Source: Catenaria anguillulae PL171 (taxonomy: Eukaryota; Blastocladiomycota; Blastocladiomycetes; Blastocladiales; Catenariaceae). Taken from it: a stretch of DNA of 27,593 bases. The notes under the pieces are model-generated. The model worked only from the letters and a program-made list of their open reading frames with translations, did no database searches and was not told where the DNA came from. The stretch is from NCBI GenBank assembly GCA_002102555.1, contig MCFL01000310.1, positions 1 through 27,593 of the forward strand, given 5' to 3'. The position numbers were made by a program, and so were the translations under genes. Within the stretch, counting starts at the first letter, position 1. The number at the start of each line of letters is the position of its first letter. Below are positions 10,272 through 19,600 of the stretch, piece by piece.

Positions 10272-11513
10272 TCACGAGACACACCATTGAACAGCAGAAT
10301 GTGCAGAGAATTGAGCAACAGCCATGACGGTGGCCAGCATGCCATAAGGTAAGTCGGTCGCAGCTGGAGGGTTTTGTGGGTGAGCTTGATGCATGTGCAA
10401 ACGCCACAAAGTGTGCAAGATGAGCGAACCTCGGAATGCTTCAGTATTTGTTGCACTTGTGTACAAGTTGACGAGCCATACATACGACAGATTTTCGGGT
10501 GCCAGTCGCTCTGGATCCCAAATCACCATCAAAATCAACAGTAATCGGCCAAATCCAGACAAGATGATGGCGTCAAGAAACAGACGCGGGTGCATGGATC
10601 GGACGGTTTCCTGAGAGTGCCGAGGTCGCCAGGATGCAGGAAAGCGTGTTGAGAATCGAAGGAGGGACTGAACGGCAGCCCAGATGATGAGCGCGGTGAT
10701 TGTGTGCTCTGTGAAAAGACCCATGTGGGAAGCGTCAGCGACACGGGCAACCACGAAAAACAAACAGAAACGCAATGTGGGCTCGGTGAAGGCATGGGCA
10801 TGAGCATACCAAGCGCCGTCAACCACAAGACGGAAAGATACTCGGTCAACACATCCTGAACAACGACTAGCGGCGGCGGTAGCACTTGAAAGAGGTCTAC
10901 CGACACTCCAAGCAGACCCATGGTGTAGCCGATCCAATCGCTGGCGAGTGTGGTTAAGGTGCCGCCTCCTGCAATGACAGACAATCCCGGCTCCGACATG
11001 GACCACATGGACCACATGGTGGCAATGAGATTGGAATTGGCAACCTTTTCCATGCGAAGCAACCGGACATAGACCTCAAAAAGGACAAGAAGAACCCCAA
11101 AGCGCGACACTTTTGCGTCAGGCACCCAGTTGCTTTGTTGCGCTTTGGGTTCAGTACTCTTTCCGCCGGGAACTGCTGGTGATGACCGAAACTGGCGATT
11201 GAAGAGGACATGACGGAAAACAGCTGGGCGATGAAGCAGGAGATCGATCATGACGAGGACGGGATCACTTTCGAGGTATGTGTCGGCGAATTCGCCGCAA
11301 TGGGGCTGTTGATCATCGTGGGCGTCATGGGTTAGACCCATTTTCGAATCCTCAGGGGCGGACTGTTGGATCAGTACGAACACATTGCTCGATGCGGATG
11401 TTGCCTGGCGAGTACTGCGTATAGAGTTTCGGGACCTGAGCTCCGCAGCGAATGCACACGGGCCCAGATGCGTATTGAGAATCGTCGAGTTCCATTGCGG
11501 ATAGTCTGTACAT
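10272..11513 (-). CDS. ARV1: ARV1 family protein (ER sterol/lipid homeostasis)
   Basis: ARV1 proteins are ER membrane proteins needed for sterol distribution, sphingolipid balance and GPI-anchor delivery. Four exons with matching phases: 11513-11382, 11305-10810, 10708-10430 and 10363-10272, giving 332 residues. The N-terminal zinc-ribbon-like ARV1 homology domain is clear: CIRCGAQVPKLYTQYSPGNI with Cys20, Cys23, Cys44 and Cys47, then FADTYLESDPVLVMIDLLLH and FRHVLFNRQF. Intron 1 (76 nt) falls exactly after Cys44. Later exons give hydrophobic segments (for example ALIIWAAVQSLLRF, and DAIILSGFGRLLLILMVIW followed by LYTSATNTEAFR) matching the family's C-terminal membrane part. The last intron (10364-10429, 66 nt, GTTCGC...CTCCAG) is a multiple of three and has no in-frame stop, so its removal is likely but not certain. 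Start choice: the ATG at 11513 is the first in frame; 11495 is an alternative. Confidence 0.9.
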
Positions 11514-11890
11514 GGTCTCTGTCGTCCATGTTTACGTTTACCTTTACAAAGCCTTCAAATTCGGGTGGTCGTCGATCCTTCGTGTTCTGCGTTCATGTAA
11601 ATAAATACATGTTTATGATATTTAACACGCATGATTCGCTGCGTCGTCTGGTTCGTGACCGAACTCAGCGCAAACACCATACACGGCGGGGTTCGGAGGA
11701 TTATTTACTCTATGAAATGTATTTCATGTATCTTTGAATGCATGTGAATGATTTACTGTCGGCTCCGGGCTTACTGTTTGCGCCAATCCAAGACCCTATC
11801 TCCTATCCTCAGCGGGTAGTGGGTGACCATTCAACTTAGACATTGCTTACCCACGGGCGACACACCGAATTCCCAAAACTTTGAATAATC
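11514..11890. other. Divergent intergenic/promoter region
   Basis: 377 bases between the ARV1 start (minus) and the unknown membrane-protein start (plus). It is A/T-rich around 11580-11740 and probably serves as a shared promoter. I do not see a TATAAAG box like those elsewhere in the window. Confidence 0.55.
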
Positions 11891-14248
11891 ATGGCCGAGG
11901 AACACTCGGCCATAGCTGCTTTTCTTTTCGCCCTCAAACAGCACACGCGTGGGTTTTTCCAACTTTCCCGCCAAACGATGGAAGTGGTGTTGCCCATGTT
12001 AGTCACAGCGGTCATTGCAGCTGCAATCAACTGCGGAACGGAGTACTTTCCAAAAACTGGCGATGTGTTCCCAAGAGTCGAGGTTGCCTACGAGCACGTC
12101 GGGTGGGCCATCATCCACTTCCTTCATCGGACACTTTTCAGCATCGTTTACGCACCAATTGCAACGGATCGGATAGCAGACATTATCAACGGTGTTGGGC
12201 TCTTCTTTTCCTCAGTTTTTGCCGTTTGCACATACTCTGGAATTAGCACCTCTGAACGAGCAGCCGTGGTCGATGAGATCCCAAAATCGGTCATGGGAAC
12301 AATCTTTGGCCGTGCGTCACTGCTCATCAGCAATCGCGTTGGATGAGATGGCTGACTGCCGCTGCGTGGCCAATGTGCACAGACTGGGCATACATTTACT
12401 GCCAAATTGTCATGCTCATTTCTTTCAAGGTTCGAGTCATGATCATGGATCGCAAGTACCCTGGCCGACTTCCAGCACAGATTTCCACACCCATCTTTTT
12501 CTGCGTGCAGCTCTGTTTCATCCTCTACTACCTGTCGTACTGGGCTGTACCCATAATCTATATCTTTGCTGGGGTATTCGTCTGTGTCATTGGGACAACA
12601 ACCTACCTCATCAAGATGCGAACCCAATTCCATGTCCTTTCGCGGCAGTTTGACATGTCCTTCTTCTTCATGTCGGGTACATTTGTTTTACTGAGCTTGA
12701 CGCACTGCCAAAGCGTCCGACTTCTGACATTTTCACGGTGTAGCGTACCACGCTTTTCGGCTTTTGACACGAACGTTGACCAACTTGCTGCAAGACGCAA
12801 AGAGCGACTTTGCATTCACTGCCATCATGCTCGCGTACCGCTCCTTGGTTTCGTTCCTGGTTGTACAAGCAGATGAGACGGTGGAAATGGCTTTTGGTGT
12901 CAACAACATGTGGATTTCTTTTCGTGCGTTGATCCTCATCAACTCCGGCTGGCGCACATCTTCCGCGATACCTCTAACACTGCACTGTTTGTCCGCATGC
13001 ATGTATTTTCGCAGCTTATCGAGTGAGTATCTTCCAAGAATTGAAGGAAATGTATGTCCAGCTATGGCTCACGACCCCTCGCTCATCGTTGTGTAGCTGG
13101 CAGAAACCGTCGCTGTTGGCAACATCACCATGGACAAGATGGATTCGCTCATCACAGACGTGTCGTACCTCGTCATCAACTTACTCGTTACTCTGGCGAA
13201 AGACTCTGGGCTCATTGACGACTTTCGGTTTCTCTACATCCACCGCTTCAACGTATTTTATTACAATCCGCCATCACCCTCACGCAGCGGTTCTGCTCAG
13301 GCAATAAGCGCATCATCAATCTCTCAGCTTCAAGCTGCGCAGCCGTCCCAAGCCGGATCCTCAAGCGGGCCTGAGTCAAGTCTTGCGGACACACTGCATG
13401 GCAAGGATGGGAAGCTCACCCAGCTGCCTGCTGTGGCCATTATCAGAGGATCAACCACAGAGCTCCCGTCATCACCTGTCATTGCGACTTCCAACCAAGC
13501 CGTGACGGTTGCATCGACAGCAGACTTGCATCTTGCGGCCCCAGTCGCAGTTTCATTTGCACCGTCCCAATCCGATCTCTCCAATACTTGCGCATCGCAA
13601 TCCAAAACGAGCAAGGCCAAAAAGGCTCCTGGCATGGTTGAACTGCGCCACCCTCTCCACAAAATCACGCAGGATCTCCGCGCCCAAGTCATGCGGTCCG
13701 AACAAGCCTTTGTTGCCCGCCTTGTCGGCATCATTGGATATGTGCTGGCCTTTCTGGTAGCATGGTCACTTGGGTTTCCCAAAACTCGGCACGTGACGCA
13801 CAGGGACCATACAAAGGCCGCGCGCGCCGTCGGCATCTTGCTTGCCGAGGTCTTGATTGCACGCGTGTTGGCAGTCGTCATCTTTTCGTACAAGATTCAC
13901 TTGCACGAGCGGCTGGTCCAGTCCATGTCGCTCGTTGGCGGCGGTCACGGCAGCAAGGGAATCAGGTCGCGCACGGTGACGAATGCCTCGGTTGGAAAGA
14001 GTGGGTTGTCAGAGGCACACAAGTCGAACGAGTCGCTGCAAACGTACCGAAGCGAGGGGAAAGCGAGCACAAATGGGAGCACGGTTGGGGGAGGAGGAGG
14101 AGGAGGCAAGAGCAGTGGCAAGCATGGGTGGGCAAAGCAGCCCATTCGATTGTGGACAACGCAGTTGCCGCAGCACACGCGAGTGCGGAGGCTGACAGTG
14201 CTAGGATCTGTGTTCATCATTTACACCATGTTTGGAACATGGGGATGA
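11891..14248 (+). CDS. Polytopic membrane protein, family unknown
   Basis: I assemble exons 11891-12311, 12383-12676, 12744-12923, 13015-13022 (an 8-nt micro-exon) and 13097-14248, giving 684 residues. Introns carry GTGCGT, GTACAT, GTGCGT and GTGAGT donors; CTGAC and CTAAC branch-like sites are visible in the first and third. Hydrophobic segments include EVVLPMLVTAVIAAAIN, GVGLFFSSVFAVCTY, a long cluster around FFCVQLCFILYYLSYWAV, AIMLAYRSLVSFLVV, then after a low-complexity Ser/Ala linker (coded by about 13270-13630) GIIGYVLAFLVAW, LLAEVLIARVLAVVIF and VLGSVFIIYTMF at the extreme C-terminus. A poly-Gly run lies near the end (about 14085-14106). I do not recognise a domain; the arrangement suggests a receptor- or channel-like integral protein. 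The micro-exon is the least certain part. An alternative is one 81-nt intron from 13023 to 13103 with exon 3 read through to 13022. AATAAA at 14339-14344 is a candidate poly(A) signal. Confidence 0.72.
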
Positions 14249-14338
14249 CATATCGAGTATACAGTGAAGTTTCTATTCGCTTTGTTTGAGTCAAGATCAA
14301 GATATGGCAACAGCTTGGAGGACAATGACGGAACAAGA

Positions 14339-14344
14339 AATAAA
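14339..14344 (+). terminator. Candidate poly(A) signal AATAAA of the membrane-protein gene
   Basis: AATAAA lies 91 bases after the stop codon at 14248, in a short A-rich stretch between two convergent genes. Confidence 0.5.
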
Positions 14345-14397
14345 GAACATTCAAGCACCATCAGAGTGATAGGTTCACAGCCGTGCTTGCCCGCGGC

Positions 14398-16309
14398 TTA
14401 CAACAACTGTGTATTGCACGTGTATCGATTGTGAAGCATGCCCGAAAACGCCAACGGCCGCTCCTCTGGCGCAGGGATCCCCTTGAACCGCCGACAAGTG
14501 AGCCCTTTGATGTCGAATTCCCACGACCGGCATGCCCGATCCTTGACACACCGCGTTCGGCATGTATCCAGCGACACGATTGACCGGTCCAGATCATATT
14601 CTGTCCCGCCGGGCCTCGCAGAGTCCTTGAGGATGGGAGCAAGTGTCGCCTTGTCTTCTCCGGCGGCAATGACGCCCTTGAGGAGATCGCCCATGGTGAT
14701 AGGAGCATAGTGCGGAGATGTTTGGGCGACAAGCTTTTCCGTGCCTGGCGTGTACAGCCAGGGTGGGTGGATGTGGAAACGTTGGACCAGGGATCGTGGC
14801 CAGATTGATGAGTACTAAACTGTTGCTTGCTGATGCGGGCCGTCGTTGCGAGTGTCGACATGAGTGCGAACGACTTGGGAGCCATGTTGGAGATGCTGAT
14901 GGGCCGGACACAAGCATCATCGGAAAACGACATGGACGTTAACTCGGCGCCACGAGTTTGGAATCGGTCATTGGATAGCGTTGTGTCCAAGGTCATGGTA
15001 ACGTTGGCCTCCCTCATGCAAACCCCGAGTCGCTGGTCGCCCGTGGTGCAGCCTTGGTACTTGATGATGCAGCGATCCACTATCGGTACAAGTTGCTCAA
15101 CAGCGCCACGGGAGATGATGATGCCAGAAGCGGAACTCGGGTACTTGAGGTCTCTGAGGAGGGATACGGTTGCTTTGCGAAGACCTTGGCACGCCCCCGT
15201 AGCCATGGTCGGAAGACCCAAGTACAGCGGCTTGCTTGGATCCATGCTGAAGAGCGCATGATGTAGGTTCTCCATGAAGACGTGCGTGTTGTCTTCTACG
15301 AGCAGGTACCTACGGAAAAATACGTTCAAGCGTCAATTATAAGTGCTGCTCATTCGGACAATAGAGCTTATGAAGGCGACTTGTACCAGTCGGCCCGAGG
15401 GAACCGCTTGTGCAGCGTCCGAACAGTCGCCAAATGGAACTCGTGGTCGGGTCGCGGCATCGGATGGTCCGTTGTTTCTTGATTCAGCAAGCTGTCTCGG
15501 GAGGACTCGGAAGGAATGGTGCTTCGCTTACGCAAGCGGTAGTACGCAGATTCTTGCTTTTCCTCCTTGCCATTGGTGCTCTTGCGGCCATTCTTGTGTT
15601 TGCGCTGAGCTTCACGCGCAATTTGTTCGGCCTCCCTCAGATACCTTGACAATGGGTCATCTCCAAGTGCCTCGTCCAGCTCGGACGTCAAATCTAGATA
15701 GATGTCAATACTTGTGGTCATGAGTTGTACATTGTCCCACCTCGTTCTGAAGGTGGAATCGAACGGACCGTCGTCATTTGTCGATTCGTCCTCAATCGCG
15801 AGATCACCCTCCTGTACCCGCATGGCCACTTTGGCAACATCGCTCGCCAAATCAACCATGGTCATGTTTGTATTCCCGATCCGCTCCATATTCTTGTTTC
15901 CAACAACGATAACATTCTTGATGCCGCTCAACCATGCCGAGTGCATGAACGCTATCCTTGAATTGGCACTTTCGGAAAACGACCGGACGGCCACAGCAAA
16001 GCGATCCCAGCGTGGATCAGGATCCACGGCCGTGACCACTGGAGCCGCGACCCGCGGCTGTTCTGTCGCCTCGGACAGCTTTCGCGGAACTGCGGGTGGC
16101 GGATAACGGCGCTCGGAAACGGCCCCCTCAGGCTGTGGCTCTGCTGGTTTCTGGCTGCCGCCATCACCAGAGCGCAAGAGTCCAATGACAAAGACGAGGA
16201 CCAGAAGTAATGCAGCCAGGCGAGCCGTTGCGCGTGACGAAAACATGGGTCCGTGACGCGCCCCTCGTGAGGCAAATGGCGTCGGTTTGGTTCGAATGTG
16301 AGGTGCCAT
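14398..16309 (-). CDS. Fringe-like GT31 glycosyltransferase with C-terminal PAN/Apple domain
   Basis: Type II Golgi-type protein. Three exons, 16309-15387, 15309-14816 and 14744-14398, give 587 residues with consistent phases. A short cytosolic N-terminus is followed by a membrane anchor (about 31-45, LAALLLVLVFVIGLL), a Pro-rich stem, and a Fringe/DUF604-like catalytic domain. The domain includes RFAVAVRSFSES, IKNVIVVGNKN, then RFPRADWYLLVEDNTHVFMENL spanning the first splice junction (Asp-motif position 313-315), KPLYLGLP, GIIISRGAVEQL, and the acidic TTGDQRLGVC (about 396-403). CVRPISISNM corresponds to the family's C-QPI-x-HHM block. Residues about 530-582 look like a PAN/Apple module (CRTRC, RACRSWEF, CRRFKGI). 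This layout resembles fungal GT31 proteins. The usual metal-binding EAD/DDD triplet reads E-D-N here. The reading frame stays open upstream to an ATG at 16564; I prefer 16309 (ACCATGG context, directly before the anchor). Confidence 0.82.
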
Positions 16310-16670
16310 GGTGAGTTTGATGCAGATTCTATGAGTTTCTTGAGTGATGTATTTGGTCGAGTCGGAAAGCTTGAAGGTTATCTTGAGCGAGGCCATCATG
16401 ATGGACGGTGGGAAAAATACGCTGGTCGCCGCGTCAGCTCGCGACTCTGAGAGACCGCCGATCCGGCCCCCACGACTGGGTTGCAGAACTCGCTCGCCAA
16501 CCACCACCATAAATGCAATACAACCCAATGAAATTGACAGTTGAATGCAAGAGATATCATTCATGACAATGCAATCCGAACGGTATCGGGCTCATTGCCC
16601 CGACAACCTTGCCTCACGAAAGGCTGTGTTCACGACCTTGGCGAGTGGTCAAGATCGACGATCGCGTTTG
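16310..16670. promoter_or_regulatory. Divergent promoter region
   Basis: About 360 bases between the glycosyltransferase start (minus) and the receptor start (plus), which must hold both promoters if the chosen starts are right. No clear TATAAAG is visible. The minus-strand frame is open across 16310-16564, so part of it could be coding. Confidence 0.5.
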
Positions 16671-19600
16671 ATGACGGATATCAGTTGGGTTCAGCCCTTT
16701 ATTCTGTCAATCGTCCTCGTAGTGGCATGGTCCCAGTTGGCAGTAGCTCAAGGTGCGATTTTGATTCACACATCCTTCAGGATTAGGGCTCAAGAGAAGA
16801 CTGGTGCTGTTTTGGAAGATTCTGACTTGATTCGTCGCTTGCATGGTAGTCCGCACGACGCTCTATCTCAATCCAACAAGCCCCATAACTCCGCCCGATG
16901 GCTCTCGAGCGGCACCATTTCCTTCACTAGCACTTGCATGGGCCAGCTTCGCACACTTGCCTAGTCCCAACATTACTTTGCTTCTCGCACAAGGCACTTA
17001 TACGCTCCCAACCACCCAGCAATTGCTTGTCAATGGATCAGCAAGCGTCATTCATGCTCCTCAAACAGAATCCAGCATGGTGAAGATTGTACCCGAGCCG
17101 CGAAGTCCAACGGATACCGACCCACACGTTCTTGTCACGAATCAGGGCGTGGTTGAATTTCGCAGTGTTCGCTTTTCGGCAGCAAGCTCCAGTTCTACGG
17201 GGCAGCCTTTGGTTGGATTGTCAGCGGCGGGCTCTGGATTGTTGAAGCTCGTGGGTTGCACCCTTGAAAGTGGTATGATGTGTGTCTCTTGCGGTTTGGC
17301 TGCATTCTCCGTTTGACTCATGGCGATCTTGCTGTACATATGTAGGTTCAACATCTGCCTTGAGCTCATATCAGCTCACTGCAACGGCAACATCCACCGT
17401 CGTTTTCGAGTCGACGACAGTCTCTGCCTCCAATTTCGAGCTCAACGCGCAAGATAGCGCCACCGTTACTGTCCGTTCGAGTACCTTGAATGGGGCGAGG
17501 GCAGCAGCCCGTGCACTGTTTTTCGGCTCTGGCGCCGCACAATTGAGCTTTGTTTCGACCACGATGACTGGTTCGTTCACTCACATGCATGATGTTTCCT
17601 GTCCCATTTTCCCTTGACAGTTAACTCCAAATGACAACAATTGTAGGTGTCACGGGCAGCGTCATTGATGTTTCTGGAACCTCTCGCATTATGTGGGACT
17701 CGAATTCCATCTCTCAAGTCTCGTGTGGGTCTGCGCAGCTGAGCGTGGCCAACATTCGTGACCAAGCCGAAGTGTACATGACAAACTCCAATATGACCAA
17801 TGTCTCGACAGCACAAGCGCAGACCTGCGTCGGTGGCCTCTTTGGACTTTACGACCAAGCATACCTTTCCATTCAATCATCGCTCCTCTCAAACATCGTT
17901 GGCCGCCTCGTCTACGCGGACGGCAACAGTTTGCTCACCATCTCCGATCGCACACGGCTCGTTTCCCTGACCGAGCTCGACATTGCCGGCCAGAGCAGCG
18001 CCCAGTACCTTGGATCTATGCGCGGGAGCGCCCAAGTCCAGTTCACCGATATAGTTCTTGATTCGCTTGTTGGCTCGTGGATCGCGACCGATTCAAGTGT
18101 ATGGGAACTCACCAACACGACCGTAATCGACAATGTTTGCCCGCCGTCGAAATCATTCTGGACTTCGCTCGCGGGTAGTGCCAGCTTGACCATGACTCAG
18201 TCCACATTCAAGTCCCGCGTCACAGTCGCTGGCCAGCCCAAGGCTTGTACTGTTGCGCTCATGACGGACGATACGCGCATCAGCCTGCGGCAGTCGGAAA
18301 TCTCGCAGTATGCGTGCCGGTCGTCATGCATTGATAGTTTGGGCCAATCGCTTGTCACCATGGACGGCACCAGGCTCGGCAACTTGACCTCAACAAACCG
18401 TGACAAGCCGCTCATATCCCTGTCCAGTCCGCGCGAGCATTCATTTGTCCGAATGCGTGCGGCATTCAACAATGGTCCTGCAGCCAGTGTGCTTGGTATT
18501 CTGGGTGCTGGTGATCAAGTGCAAACCGTCTCAATCTCGGATTCCCTCTTTTCTGACAACTCGATTCCGGCCGTCCTTGTCGGCTCCGAGGCGTCCTCGG
18601 CCACGATTGCTTCATCCAACTTTACCCGCAACACCATGGCAATCACGACCAGCCTTCTCTTTCCCGACTCATCGGCCCTCGTCAACCGCGGCACCTGCTC
18701 CGTGACTAACTGCCTCTTTTCGGGCAACACGGCCAAATACGGCGGCGCAATCTACCATGACGGCACCTCCCTTACCATCTCCGATACGCGATTCACAAAC
18801 AACCGCGCGGTACTCGACGGCGGTGCCCTATACCTGTCCTCTGCGGCCACCTTGACCAATCTCGTCTTGCAGGGCAACCAAGCCAAGCGCGGTGGCGGCT
18901 GGTTCACCCTGGACCAAGTTGCCCTCACACACACAACGTCCAACCTCATCTACGCCAGCAATGTCCCCTCCAACTATGCCAGCACATTCCACGCAATTCA
19001 ACTCGGCCCCACATCTGCTCCACTTGCCACTTCGGGACTTGTGGCAACGTCTGGGTCATCCATCAACGCCTCGATTGAAGTTCGCGCAATCGATGCTTTT
19101 GGCCAACCATACACATTTGGTGGTCGCGACCGCGTTCTCTTGCTTCAAGCACATGTCACAAATGCGTCGCAACCCGTAACAACCGCATTCACCGATCCAC
19201 CCGCCGCGCGACTCACGGGTGAATCCACTCAGGCGCTGTTTCGCGGATTGGTCACTTTTCGCGGCCTGCAAGTGTACGGCTCGCCCTATACAGCATACGC
19301 CCTGAGGTTTTCGCGCGTGCTAGCGTCGGGCGCGCTCGACCCAAGTGTGTCAGTGGCCGTTCCGCTCACCATCCACCCGTGCCCGGTTGGCCAGTTTGAG
19401 CATGCGTCTACCGTGTGGGGCCCCGACTTTCCGGTGTGCGCGGCACCCGCGTGTCCTCAGGGGTGTACGCGAGGGACGTGTGTGTCTGCGGGTAGTTGTG
19501 CGTGCTCACCGGCGTGGGAAGGGGTTGCGTGCGACGAGCCGTCGGGCGCTGTCGATTCCTTGTCCTGGGTATGGTCACCTTTGGCGTTTCCCGTCGTATC

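Noticed and set aside
9458-10483. Open frame of 341 codons on the minus strand
   Set aside because: It runs antisense to the ankyrin-type pseudogene and into the 3' end of ARV1 in a different frame. It shows no motif and has a low-complexity Ser/His-rich look.
12312-12382. Frame change after SNRVG as a frameshift mutation in the membrane protein
   Set aside because: A 71-nt intron with GTGCGT donor, CTGAC branch-like site and CACAG acceptor restores the frame cleanly, so this is splicing and not damage.
16310-16564. 85-codon N-terminal extension of the glycosyltransferase
   Set aside because: The frame is open to an ATG at 16564, but the text before MAPHIRT is not typical of a type II transferase. 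Using it would leave only about 100 bases for two divergent promoters. Kept as an alternative start.
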